Assembly (NCBI RefSeq): GCF_900314615.1
Contig: NZ_OMWA01000011.1
Location: 1 to 64,000, forward strand
DNA from: an uncultured Methanobrevibacter sp.
GTDB lineage: Archaea > Methanobacteriota > Methanobacteria > Methanobacteriales > Methanobacteriaceae
Reading direction: 5' to 3'
DNA length: 64,000 nucleotides
The position numbers and the translations under genes were made by a program. This document shows positions 1 through 9,828 of this stretch, piece by piece. Every line of letters starts with the position of its first letter. Position 1 is the stretch's first letter. Below the pieces are notes generated by a model. That model was not told the DNA's origin, made no database searches, and was given only the letters and a program-made list of their open reading frames with translations.

Positions 1-2
1 CC

Positions 3-92
3 AAACGAGGAGTTTTAAAACGAATATATCGCAGAGATCTAATTTGGAACGACAATCGAAAAAAGGATTTTGAAAATCAACAAAGTTTTTGA
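3..92 (+). CDS. possible 3' end of an unidentified gene (partial)
   Basis: Frame 3 is open from the left edge to a TGA at 90-92 and encodes about 29 residues, many of them basic (KRGVLKRIYRRDLIW, then NDNRKKDFENQQSF). The composition looks like the cytoplasmic tail of a protein whose body lies outside the window. Frame 2 is open for a similar length, so the frame choice is uncertain and no family can be named. Confidence 0.3.
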   Translation, partial: KRGVLKRIYRRDLIWNDNRKKDFENQQSF

Positions 93-190
93 AAGAGTCT
101 TAAATTTCAAACCAAAAAAGTTTTTGTAAGATTAATTATAAATTATTAATATACACTAATAAATGATATGTATGATTATGGGGGGAGTAT

Positions 191-640
191 ATGAATAAAA
201 AATTGGGATTATTGGCAATATTGGTCATTATTATCCTTGTTGCTTTTGGGTTTTTCATGTCTCATAGTTCTTCTACCAAAGAAATTCTTGTTGGTGAATC
301 AAAATTTGTAATTCCTTCAGAATATCAGGAGCAGAATGTATCAAATCATCTTGTAAAAATCACTTCTGGAGATAACATCTATTTTATAAATGAAAATAAT
401 AATAGTAATATAACTTATTTTGTCGATTTTTATGTAAATCACAAAAATGTGACGGAAAATAAATCTGTTAATGTATCTCATTTGATGTATGGTGATTCTG
501 ATATATATAAGGCTGTTGTCAATGATAATGCTAGTATTGTTCATTATTGGTTTTTGAAAAATGGTAAATGTTATGAAATTTATACTGGAACTGCTAATTC
601 AAACACAGACAATTTGATTTTAGATATAATAAAATCTTAG
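191..640 (+). CDS. small membrane-anchored hypothetical protein
   Basis: A 149-residue protein of unknown function. Residues about 5-23 form one hydrophobic segment after a short basic start (MNKKLG), so it is probably anchored in the membrane with the remaining 125 residues outside. Several N-x-S/T sequons (for example NVS, NNS, NIT, NVT) fit a secreted archaeal domain. The start is supported by a G-rich ribosome binding site (GGGGGGAG) just upstream of the ATG. No domain was recognised, and it stands alone between AT-rich spacers. Confidence 0.6.
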   Translation: MNKKLGLLAILVIIILVAFGFFMSHSSSTKEILVGESKFVIPSEYQEQNVSNHLVKITSGDNIYFINENNNSNITYFVDFYVNHKNVTENKSVNVSHLMYGDSDIYKAVVNDNASIVHYWFLKNGKCYEIYTGTANSNTDNLILDIIKS

Positions 641-1154
641 TTTAGAGTTTAATCAATGGTTTACTTTATTTGAAGAGTAATGATGATTATTTATTTAATA
701 TCTGTTTTAAAATTAATTTAAATTATGTATGTTCCTTTAAATATTTTTTATAATTTTGATATATGTTTTACATTCGAATATCCTGAATAAATAGTCATAA
801 TGTTTTCTATCAAACAATTTTTTAAAATTAAATAAAAACAATTTAAATGCATGTTCTATTAAAAAATTTTACAGGTAATGGAAATCTAGATTATCAATGT
901 AACTATAATAAAAATATTGTGATATTCTATTTTGTAACTTTCAATATCCTAATATTTTATAAATCATTTCTTTTTGTATTTTTTAATTTAATAAACTGAA
1001 GATAATTTTATTTCTTTAAAATGAATTTTTATATTTGAATTAATACTTATTATGTTTCAACTTTCAAATGTAATATTTATTATTGGAGTTCTATTTTTGT
1101 TAATAATGGTGTGTTTAAATAAGTTGATAAATATATACAATATTAGGTGATTAT
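641..1154. other. AT-rich intergenic region
   Basis: About 510 bases with no supportable gene in either strand. The last 60 bases contain an AT-rich promoter-like stretch (GATAAATATATACA) and the GGTGATT ribosome binding site of the downstream rmlA gene. I see no repeat or RNA gene in the rest. Confidence 0.5.
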
Positions 1155-2030
1155 ATGAAAGGAATAGTTTTAGCTGGTGGTTCAGGAACTCGATTATATC
1201 CAATTACAAAAGCTGTATCAAAACAATTACTCCCGTTGTATGATAAACCTATGATATATTATCCCATTTCTGTTTTAATGCTTGCGGGAATTAAAGAAAT
1301 TTTAATTATTTCTACCCCTAGAGATTTGCCTCAGTACAAAGATCTTTTGGGCGACGGGTCTGATTTGGGAATTTCATTCAAATATGAAGTCCAATATAAT
1401 CCCGGAGGTCTTGCTGAAGCATTTCTCATTGGTGAGGATTTCATAGGTAATGACAATGTTGCTTTAATTTTAGGAGATAATGTTTTCCATGGTCACAGAT
1501 TCAGTGAAATTTTAACAAGAGCAAAATCTTTAAAAGAAGGTGCAGTGATTTTTGGTTATTACACTAAAAATCCGGAAGCATTTGGTGTTGTTGAGTTTGA
1601 TGATAATGGAAATGTCTTGTCAGTTGAAGAAAAACCAGAACATCCAAAATCAAACTACATTATTCCCGGCCTTTATTTTTATGATAATGATGTGGTTGAG
1701 ATAGCAAAAAAGGTAAAACCATCTGCAAGGGGTGAAAAAGAAATCACTTCTGTAAATGATGAATATCTTAAAAGAGGCAAACTTAAAGTTGAACTGTTAG
1801 GTCGTGGAATGGCATGGCTGGATACAGGTACTCATGATGGACTTTTAGAAGCGAGTAATTTCATTGAAACAGTTCAAAAAAGACAATCTCTATATGTTGC
1901 TTGTCTTGAGGAAATCGCATTTAATTTTGGTTACATCTCCAAAGAAAAACTTTTAGAATTAGCTGAACCTCTTAAAAAAACAGATTATGGTAAATATTTA
2001 ATTAGATTGGCTCATAATTCAGATAAATAA
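1155..2030 (+). CDS. rmlA: glucose-1-phosphate thymidylyltransferase
   Basis: Makes dTDP-glucose from glucose 1-phosphate and dTTP, the first step to dTDP-rhamnose and related surface sugars, in the cytoplasm. The 291-residue length is that of the short RmlA class. The N-terminus carries the nucleotide-binding signature GGSGTRLYPIT (residues 8-18) followed by KQLLPLYDKPMIYYP, and LGDNVFHG, EEKP and the GLYFYD segment follow in the usual order. The start has an ideal GGTGATTAT ribosome binding site. RmlB, C and D are not in the window, so the rest of the pathway must be elsewhere. It lies upstream of a large glycosyltransferase, which fits a glycan role. Confidence 0.93.
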   Translation: MKGIVLAGGSGTRLYPITKAVSKQLLPLYDKPMIYYPISVLMLAGIKEILIISTPRDLPQYKDLLGDGSDLGISFKYEVQYNPGGLAEAFLIGEDFIGNDNVALILGDNVFHGHRFSEILTRAKSLKEGAVIFGYYTKNPEAFGVVEFDDNGNVLSVEEKPEHPKSNYIIPGLYFYDNDVVEIAKKVKPSARGEKEITSVNDEYLKRGKLKVELLGRGMAWLDTGTHDGLLEASNFIETVQKRQSLYVACLEEIAFNFGYISKEKLLELAEPLKKTDYGKYLIRLAHNSDK

Positions 2031-2181
2031 AAGGGTAAAAAAGAATCATACGATAAGAAAAATAACCTTTTATTTATAGTGATTGTTATGATTTTTATTT
2101 TTATGAATAAAAATCTAAATTTTTATGGGCAATCATTTTTTAATTAATCTAATCTTTGATAAAAGTAGTATATTAAATTTA

Positions 2182-2210
2182 ATGCCATAAGTTTTTAAAA
2201 CTAATGGCAT
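2182..2210 (+). terminator. hairpin and T-run downstream of rmlA
   Basis: ATGCCAT-A-AGTTTT and AAAACT-A-ATGGCAT pair as a 13-bp stem with one internal A/A mismatch and a single-base loop, followed directly by TTTTT. This is a good intrinsic-terminator-like structure, about 150 bases after the rmlA stop codon. Confidence 0.5.
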
Positions 2211-2681
2211 TTTTGTAGGTTGTAAGCAAATCTCTTTGCTATTTTAAAATTTACTTTTTGTGTTTAATAAGTTTTATTAATTATTTTGTATGTTATTTAT
2301 TTCACTGAATTTATTCATGTCTTAATTTTGTTGAAAAAATAATTTTTATTTTATTTATTTAAATTTGAATCCTGGTTGAAAAATAATTATAAAATATTTC
2401 TTAGAAAATTTATTCTTTCTATTTTGGATATTTGAAATGTTTAATAGTTTAGGTTAATCATCTAACTTCATATGATTGTGTGAAATGTATATTTATTTTA
2501 AAAACTTTTCATGTTAAAATATGACTTAAATTAAGAAAAAATTTATATTTAATTTAGTATAATATATTTACATGGATTATTGAAGATAAGTATTTATTTT
2601 ATTTGTGTAACAATAGTACAAATATTTGTTTTTTTTTTGAATTTTTAATTCATTTTACTTGGATGTTATTTTGGTGTTTAA
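2211..2681. other. AT-rich intergenic region
   Basis: About 470 bases of very AT-rich sequence with no gene. AT-rich stretches such as TATAATATATTTA near 2560 could serve as a promoter for the downstream glycosyltransferase. Nothing else is distinguishable. Confidence 0.4.
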
Positions 2682-5600
2682 ATGAAGATTGTTTCTATTA
2701 CTATGGTTAAGAATGAAGTTGATATCATTGAATCTTTTATCAGATATCATCTAAATATTGTTGATGAAATGATTATTTTAGATAACTGTAGCAGTGATGA
2801 AACTCCGTTAATAATCTCTAAATTAATCGATGAAGGTCTTCCAATTAGACTTCTTGATGATTCAAATAATAATTTTGTTCAATCTTTTAAAATGAATATA
2901 TTATTAGATAAAGCATTCAAAGAATATAGTGCGGATATTGTTTGTGTTTTGGATGCCGATGAGTTTTTAATATCTGCTGATAATATAAATCCTCGTGAAA
3001 TTTTAAATAATCTTGATTTGAATGAGTATTATCTTGCAAAATGGATTACTTATGTTCCTACTAAAGATGATTTAGATGACTTGTTTATTCCTAAAAGAAT
3101 AACTAATGTTAGGGATGAAAATGTGGAAAGTTTTTTCAAAGTCATTGTTACAAAAGGAATATTCAATATGTATTCTCCTAAGTTGAGAATGGGAAATCAT
3201 AGTTTATCATTTCCGAATAATGAAAATCATCCTAAAGGTTCAGAGTTAACTTTAAAAATTGCTCATTTTCCTGTTAGGTCAATTGAACAATTAATCTCTA
3301 AAGTCAGTGTGGGTTGGCCAAATCTGATTTCAATAAATGTTGATAATAAACCTTGGGGTTGGCATTGGAAAAACATTTTTGAAAAATTTAAACTCCATAA
3401 ATACATTACTATTGAGGATTTAGAAAATTTTGCTAAATATTATGCTCTTGAAGATTTTGAAGATGAAATTAATATTATTAATCAGCCAATTAGCACTGAT
3501 TTTTGTAAAGATATTGAAATAAAATATCATTTTGATTATATTTATTTAAGAAATATCTTGGAGAATTATGAACGGTCTTCCAAACAATTAGTGTCATTTA
3601 AAAGATTAATTAAGGGTAATATGTTTTCATATTTGAATAATGATTATTTAATCATAAAAAATTCAGGTTTATTTGATGAAGAATGGTATCTAGAACAATA
3701 TGGTCTTGAAAATGATGTTAATCCTATTTTTCATTATTTAATTTCATGGAAAGAAGATATGAATGATCCTGCAAGGTTTTTTTCATCAGAATTTTATCTT
3801 AAAACACATGTTGATGTTAAAAATGCTGGTGTGAATCCATTTGTTCATTATATTAATCATGGTATGAAAGAAAACAGAAAAATTGCTCCTTCACGACATG
3901 AGACTATTAAGATTTCTATTATTATTCCAGTTTTTAATGTTGAAGATTATTTGCATCAATGTTTGGATAGTGTTTTGAGTCAGGACTTTGTTGATTTTGA
4001 GGTTATCTGTGTTGATGATGGTTCAACTGATAATTCATTAGATATTTTGAAAAATTATGTTCAGAGGGATCTTCGTGTAAAAGTCATTTCTCAAACAAAT
4101 ATGGGTCCAGGTAATGCTAGAAATGTTGGCTTAAAACATGCTAAAGGAAAATATGTCTTATTTGTCGATTCTGATGATTTTTTATCAAAAAATTCATTAA
4201 GTCAAATTTATAATAATGCTGAGTCCAATCAATCTGATATTGTAATGTTTGATTTTTATCAATTTGATGAGTTAAATGACAAATGTGATAGGTTAGGCTG
4301 TCATTTAAATAATATATTTGTGGATAAAGATTTGAATAGTTTCACTTTTTCTTATATGGGTATTAAAAATCATGTATTGAATTCTTTTTTTAATTGTTGG
4401 TTTAAACTTTATAGGAAGTCTTTTTTAGATAGATTCAATATGGTTTTTCCAGAAAATATTTGTTATGAAGATGTAATATTTCATGTAAAATCATTAGTGT
4501 TGGCAGATTCTATTTCATTTTGTCCTGATTATGCATATAATTATAGATTTTCAAATCAAAATTCCATAATGAGTGATAAAAGCAAAATTTTTGACATTAT
4601 TGATGTTGTAAATTCTGTTGAATCCTTTTTAAATGATGAGGGTATTTTTGAGGAATTTGAAGTTGAGTTTTATACTTTTAAAATTAATCAGTTATCTCAA
4701 TATATTCGTTTTTGGGGAGATTCAGATTATTTCAATGCAGTTAAGAAAGAATTTGTTTTAATGAATGACTCTTCAGAATTTGATTTTAATAGGTTAAAAG
4801 AACCTGTAAAAGCAACTTTTGATAAAATTTTACAATCTGAGGATGAATTTGAGTTTATGGGTATTGAACATAAATATGGTAATTTTTCAAAGTCTCAAGT
4901 CAAAGTTTCATGTGTCATGCCGATTTATAATTGTGAAGACTTTTTGGTTGATTCTCTAAATTCTATTTTAAATCAATCTTTAGGTGATTTTGAATTTATC
5001 TGTGTTGATGATGGATCTAGTGATAATTCCTTAAAAATTCTAAGGGATTTTGAAAAAAAAGATTCAAGAATGAAAGTATTTTCATTAAGTCATGAAGGGG
5101 GAGGTAACGCTCGTAATTTTGCCCTAAAACATGTTCAAGGAGAATATTTGTATTTTATGGATGCTGATGATATCTTAGATTTAAATGCTTTTGAAGATTT
5201 TTATTCAATTTCAAAGTCTAAAAATCTCGATTTTTTAATGTTCAAGGCAAAGACTCATAATGTTGAAACTGATGAATATTCTGAAACTGATTATTACAAT
5301 ATGACAAAACTTTCAAACTTTGTTGGGGATAAAATTTTTAATTTTAAAGATCTTGGCGAGTTAATATTTAGTATCAACGTTACTCCATGGTGTAAATTTT
5401 ACAATACTGGGTTTATCATAAACAGTGGTGCAAAATTTAGAGAAAATTCAAAATTCCATGACAACAACTTCTTCTGGGATATAATATTTCAGGCTGAAAG
5501 AATTATGTTTTTAGATGAATTTTACTATACTCAAAATATTCACTCTAAATCTTTAATCGAATCTGGCAGTGAGCGACATATTGATTCAATTTATGTTGCC

Positions 5601-7403
5601 AATGATATTATTGATTTATTCATTAAACATGGTCAATTTGATAGATTTAAAGTAAACTTATATAATAATAAGGTTTATCACAATATTAGAAGATATGGTG
5701 AAATTCAGGATGAATTCAAAGAATTATATTTCACAGAATTGAAAAAGGATTTTAAATCTTTAAAATACACTGATTTTAGAAACAATCTTTATGAACATTA
5801 TAAATTTATTTTTGATTGTGTTTTAATTGCTGAAAACTATAATGATTTCAATCAGTTGAAGGAATTCTCTAAAGAGTTTACAAACAATAAATCTATAGAT
5901 GATAAATTGAAAAACTATGGACTCTGGTACTATTCTTTGAAAAATGATTATCAACAGTTCTTTTCGGATAATCCAAAATCAATGAATATTTATAATTATT
6001 TGGTTTCAGTGATTATTCCAACATATAATTCAGAAGAATATCTGTGTAATGCTTTTAATTCTCTATTAAACCAGACAATTGGTTTTGAAAAGCTGGAAAT
6101 AATTTTTGTAGATGATGCTTCTTCTGACAGAACACCTCAAATTATTGATGATTATGCTAGCAAATATGAAAATGTGGTTTCAATTCATATGGAGGAAAAC
6201 AGTGGGTATGCAGGCAAACCAAGAAACATTGGAATTAACAACACTACCTGTGAATATTTAATGTTTTTAGACTCGGATGATATTTTCATGAAGGATGCTT
6301 GTGAAATATTATATGATGAGATTTCTCAAAATACTTTGGATTTGGTTAGTGGGGTTCACTGCGATGAAAATGAAGTTCCCGAGTATTTATGGCTCAATGT
6401 ATTGACTGACCCTAAAGACAGTATTGAGTATAGGCGTCGGCAAAAGGAAAAACTTTTTGAAAATGATGATTTTTCACTTAAAGTCACATCCATTGATGAA
6501 TATCCATCAATCATATCAAATGCAAACATTTGGGATAAAATTTTTAAAAAATCATTCATTAATGAAAATAATATTGTTTTTCCAGAAGGTATTCCAGCTG
6601 AAGATTCAGTATTTCTCTTTAATGCATTTTTAAATGCAAATGGCATTAAATTTATTGATAAAATCATCTTAAAACATTTTTATAAAAGGGAGGGTTCTAT
6701 TCAAAATAAATTTTCAAAATCAAAACTCCAAAAAAGGTTGGATGCATATTATCATATGTATGAGTTAGCACATGATAAAAATAAAGTAATGGCATTTACT
6801 CATTATCTATTGGTCACTAAATTGCAGCATTTTTTACTTGAACAGATTAAATTATCTAATTTGCCTGTTGGTGATATTTTAGATTTATTGGAATATGCAA
6901 GACCATTATATGATTTATTTATACATTATGGGGGATTTATCCCTCAAAACTTAGAAATATTCAAAGATATTTCTGAAGGTAATTATGGAAAAATCTTTGA
7001 ATTTATTTATGGAGATGTTCCAAGACAAGAGGAAATTAGAGTTATATCAATGGGGGATGTTTCTTTTGATTATAATTTATCTTCTGATTGGGTTAATCAA
7101 TTTGAAAGCATCAAACCGGATTTCTTTATATGTGATGGATTTAAGGAAATAATATTTGGTGATATAAATTTAAGAAACATCTTAATATATTGTAAACAAC
7201 ATAAAATTACATCTATATGTTTGAATAAGAACTTAGCTGAATTGTACTCTGATTTTGATTATGTTGTAGAGTCTAAAGATTTTAAAACAATTTTGGATGA
7301 GGTCAATTTTAAATATATTCCTAAATTAATTCCTTCAAAAATGGATGATTCACGTTTATTAAAAGTTTCTCCAAATGAAATACCAAATGTAAAAAATGAG
7401 TAG
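2682..7403 (+). CDS. giant four-domain family 2 glycosyltransferase
   Basis: A 1573-residue cytoplasmic protein predicted to transfer several sugars onto a surface glycan. Domain 1 (about 1-290) begins SITMVKNEVDII and has the acidic DADEF motif at 91-95, typical of the Glyco_tranf_2_4 type. Residues about 327-405 hold a repeat of the kind found in polysaccharide-synthesis proteins (EEWYLEQYG, NPIFHYLISW, NPFVHYINHG). Three classical GT2 domains follow, starting near residues 410 (SIIIPVFN), 740 (SCVMPIYN) and 1108 (SVIIPTYN). Each has a VDD nucleotide-binding motif and a catalytic metal motif (FVDSDDF, FMDADDI, FLDSDDI). No membrane helices are visible. The last 120 residues are unassigned. 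Acceptor and donor sugars cannot be told from sequence. Confidence 0.88.
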   Translation: MKIVSITMVKNEVDIIESFIRYHLNIVDEMIILDNCSSDETPLIISKLIDEGLPIRLLDDSNNNFVQSFKMNILLDKAFKEYSADIVCVLDADEFLISADNINPREILNNLDLNEYYLAKWITYVPTKDDLDDLFIPKRITNVRDENVESFFKVIVTKGIFNMYSPKLRMGNHSLSFPNNENHPKGSELTLKIAHFPVRSIEQLISKVSVGWPNLISINVDNKPWGWHWKNIFEKFKLHKYITIEDLENFAKYYALEDFEDEINIINQPISTDFCKDIEIKYHFDYIYLRNILENYERSSKQLVSFKRLIKGNMFSYLNNDYLIIKNSGLFDEEWYLEQYGLENDVNPIFHYLISWKEDMNDPARFFSSEFYLKTHVDVKNAGVNPFVHYINHGMKENRKIAPSRHETIKISIIIPVFNVEDYLHQCLDSVLSQDFVDFEVICVDDGSTDNSLDILKNYVQRDLRVKVISQTNMGPGNARNVGLKHAKGKYVLFVDSDDFLSKNSLSQIYNNAESNQSDIVMFDFYQFDELNDKCDRLGCHLNNIFVDKDLNSFTFSYMGIKNHVLNSFFNCWFKLYRKSFLDRFNMVFPENICYEDVIFHVKSLVLADSISFCPDYAYNYRFSNQNSIMSDKSKIFDIIDVVNSVESFLNDEGIFEEFEVEFYTFKINQLSQYIRFWGDSDYFNAVKKEFVLMNDSSEFDFNRLKEPVKATFDKILQSEDEFEFMGIEHKYGNFSKSQVKVSCVMPIYNCEDFLVDSLNSILNQSLGDFEFICVDDGSSDNSLKILRDFEKKDSRMKVFSLSHEGGGNARNFALKHVQGEYLYFMDADDILDLNAFEDFYSISKSKNLDFLMFKAKTHNVETDEYSETDYYNMTKLSNFVGDKIFNFKDLGELIFSINVTPWCKFYNTGFIINSGAKFRENSKFHDNNFFWDIIFQAERIMFLDEFYYTQNIHSKSLIESGSERHIDSIYVANDIIDLFIKHGQFDRFKVNLYNNKVYHNIRRYGEIQDEFKELYFTELKKDFKSLKYTDFRNNLYEHYKFIFDCVLIAENYNDFNQLKEFSKEFTNNKSIDDKLKNYGLWYYSLKNDYQQFFSDNPKSMNIYNYLVSVIIPTYNSEEYLCNAFNSLLNQTIGFEKLEIIFVDDASSDRTPQIIDDYASKYENVVSIHMEENSGYAGKPRNIGINNTTCEYLMFLDSDDIFMKDACEILYDEISQNTLDLVSGVHCDENEVPEYLWLNVLTDPKDSIEYRRRQKEKLFENDDFSLKVTSIDEYPSIISNANIWDKIFKKSFINENNIVFPEGIPAEDSVFLFNAFLNANGIKFIDKIILKHFYKREGSIQNKFSKSKLQKRLDAYYHMYELAHDKNKVMAFTHYLLVTKLQHFLLEQIKLSNLPVGDILDLLEYARPLYDLFIHYGGFIPQNLEIFKDISEGNYGKIFEFIYGDVPRQEEIRVISMGDVSFDYNLSSDWVNQFESIKPDFFICDGFKEIIFGDINLRNILIYCKQHKITSICLNKNLAELYSDFDYVVESKDFKTILDEVNFKYIPKLIPSKMDDSRLLKVSPNEIPNVKNE

Positions 7404-7428
7404 GTAAATCACTAAATGATGCTAAATA

Positions 7429-7677
7429 ATGGTTGAAAACTTTTCTGATGAAGAACTGTCTAAACTTACATCTGAAGAGCTCAAAAACTATTATTTATAT
7501 CAGTTTGTACCTCACAGAGTACGTATTGAGGCATCTACAATCTGTCAGCTTAAGTGTGCAGGATGTGGATTTCAAAATGGCGAAGGAGATGATTCTTGGA
7601 AGGAATATATCACTAGAAGATACGCAACCTTTGATGTTAATGTCTTTGAAGTTGGCTTGATGGAGGTAATCATGTAA
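7429..7677 (+). pseudogene. radical SAM enzyme, truncated N-terminal remnant
   Basis: An 82-codon fragment beginning MVENFSDEELSKLTSEELKN. It contains CQLKCAGC, the CxxxCxxC motif that binds the 4Fe-4S cluster of radical SAM enzymes, in the usual context (RIEASTICQLKCAGCGFQ). A normal enzyme continues for 250 or more residues. Here the frame becomes unrecognisable after about residue 50 and stops at 7677. The following 150 bases show only vague coding traces. It sits 26 bases after the giant glycosyltransferase and may once have been co-transcribed with it. Substrate unknown. Confidence 0.65.
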
Positions 7678-7699
7678 CCTAAATATATTGAGGCTAAGG

Positions 7700-8464
7700 A
7701 ATGTTTGATGACAGTACATCTGAATATTGAAAAGTACGGCTCATCTACTTGCTATGATTGGGATACTAGAAAAAACGGGAAAAAACAGGAATTGCATTTA
7801 AACTATAGTTAAACATCTCTAGTAATTTATAAAATGGTATTTTAGTAATGGGAAAAAAGAACATTTATGGGTAAAATCCTTGTGGAAAAATAACCTATTA
7901 CATTCGGTCATAATTTAAGTGTTGTGGGCAAGATTTTCACATGCCTGTTATTATACACACTTTAAATAAAAGTTTTGTATTGCCCTAAATTGTATGACAT
8001 TTTTTCTCCAGTTGGAGTTTTAATTTTCGCCTCAATTTTTCGAGGTTCTATTTTTGATTAATACAATTTTTATTGAATGATGTATAATATATTTGCCCTA
8101 TTTTTTAATTTTCATCTATAAATAATAATGACTTATTGAAATCGTATGTTTAATCAAAAATATTGGGTAGTTGTATTCATCAATTATTTGCGATGTATGG
8201 ATCATTTTAATGTTTAAGTCAATGAGATAAATTTAATTGGGGAATGTAATTTTTTATAACAATCTTTCAATGCTATTTTTAAGTAAACTACTCATGTTCA
8301 TATATAGAAAAAAATGAAGATTGCTAAAAAATGTATGAAAATAAGCAATCTTCAATAAATTTATGTTTTTATAGTATTTAATTTATTTTATGATTTAATT
8401 TAGATTATTATGTTACAGTTGATTTAATTGTAATTAATTTATTGTTATTGCTTTGATATCCTCA
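7700..8464. other. long AT-rich stretch without genes
   Basis: About 760 bases with no open frame of note. It probably includes degraded remains of the radical SAM gene at its left end. The only clear structure is a perfect 11-bp inverted repeat at 8315-8325 and 8344-8354, listed separately. Confidence 0.4.
8315..8354. repeat. 11-bp perfect inverted repeat
   Basis: TGAAGATTGCT and AGCAATCTTCA pair exactly across an 18-base AT-rich loop. It lies in a decayed region and could be an old terminator or an RNA hairpin. No coding context decides between these. Confidence 0.4.
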
Positions 8465-9524
8465 TTAGATAACTTTTTTACCAGCACATGGTCAGGACAT
8501 CTTGCAGAAATCATGGACATGGGCTTTGTTGTCCGGGTACTATCTGCAAAACACATCCTCGAAAACGACTTACTCGTTGGAGTTACCAAGGCACTGATGA
8601 AATTGACTACGATAATTATGATTCTGAATTTGACGGTCAAATGTCAAATTGAACGGATGCTATGAAAATTCTCCAGACGTCAAGAAGTGTGTTGACGGCA
8701 AAGAGACTGAGCAGGTGATTAGAGTATGATGTTTGGTTATGAAACCAATGAAACTGACTCATTGATGCCATTTCCAATTGACCTTGCATGTAAAATCACA
8801 AACAAGTAAACTGAACTTTGGCAGTCCGCTAAAATTTCATACTTTAAGGTTTGACAGCATGGTCTTTGTTTCGGTTAACTACGATAAAGAGGGTTAGTCT
8901 TATTACTGGATGCAGTTGTTTTATCAACCTCTCTTGGCGATACAATGTCAGCTAATCAGGAGCAGCTAAAGGCAGATGTCCATGAAAAGTTATTTAAAGC
9001 GGTAATTCTGCAGGAGTTGATGAGCGAAAATACCAAAGAGCACATCACTCTGACAGGTGTATTTGAAATCGGGAGACATCATGGAGATGTGGCCTCACAG
9101 GTCGTAAAATAATTGTTGATACGTATGGTGGTCATGCAAAACACGGTGGAGGAGCATTTTCAGGAAAGGACTGCACCAAAGTAGACAGGAGTGCATGTTA
9201 CATGGCAATATACATTGCAAAAACATCGTTGCAAGTGGACTTGCTGAGAAATGTGAAATTCAGCTGTCATATGCTATCGGTGTTGCTGAGCTAACATCCG
9301 TCATGGTTGATACCTTTGGAACCAGAGTGGATACAGGTGATAAGTCAATGGCTCAGATTGTACGTGAAAACTTCAAGTTAACTCCTGATGGAATCATCGA
9401 AACTCTTGATTTAAGACATCCGATTTATAAAAAAACCGCTAAATACGGACACTTCGGAATTCAAGACCTTCCATGGGAGAAAACTGATAAAGCGGAAGAT
9501 TTGAAAAAATACATTAAATCCTAG
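8465..9524 (+). pseudogene. metK pseudogene (S-adenosylmethionine synthetase)
   Basis: A decayed relative of the intact metK at 45423-46595. The homology is obvious in translated pieces that lie in different frames: EIDYDNYDSEFDG near 8600, GYETNETDSLMPFPIDLA near 8750, then the terminal 109 codons (ASGLAEKCEIQLSYAIGV, DGIIETLDLRH, KYGHFGIQDLPWEKTDKA). Frameshifts, in-frame stops and small deletions separate the pieces, for example TAA after the KITNK match near 8808. The 3' end is the best preserved. The original stop codon and a terminator hairpin are still present. It cannot make an active enzyme. Confidence 0.9.
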
Positions 9525-9555
9525 AAACTATTAGTTTCTAAACTTTTTTTATTTT
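9522..9555 (+). terminator. terminator hairpin at the end of the metK pseudogene
   Basis: TAGAAACT and AGTTTCTA form a perfect 8-bp stem around a three-base loop, followed by a long T-rich tract. The hairpin overlaps the pseudogene stop codon. The intact metK has a similar hairpin overlapping its end (46593-46607), so the structure was probably inherited with the gene. Confidence 0.6.
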
Positions 9556-9576
9556 TTTAACATATGTGGTTGGGAT

Positions 9577-9690
9577 GAAATGATTGTTTATATTGGTGTA
9601 ATTTTTAAATTAATTTATTGGTAAATTATTTTCATAGTTAATTTAAAAAGTAGTTAAATTATATCTTGATTTTTTAACTAAATGGCAGTT
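9577..9690. repeat. diverged dispersed spacer repeat, copy A
   Basis: Resembles 11757-11880 and, more weakly, about 30893-30985. The shared core is ATTTAAAAAGTAGTTAAATT with similar flanks (for example ATGATTGTTTATAT upstream in copies A and B). Copy A follows the metK pseudogene, copy B follows a galU pseudogene, and the third lies between the intact galU and another metK remnant. Confidence 0.5.
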
Positions 9691-9828
9691 GTGAATATAG
9701 CATAAAATTATTTCGGATAATTTCTTGAATGTGCATTTTTCATATATTCTTTTAAATATGTCTGTTAATAAGTTATAAATAAGATTATTTAAATACATTT
9801 TATCAATGTTTTAAGTTAAGTGTTTATT

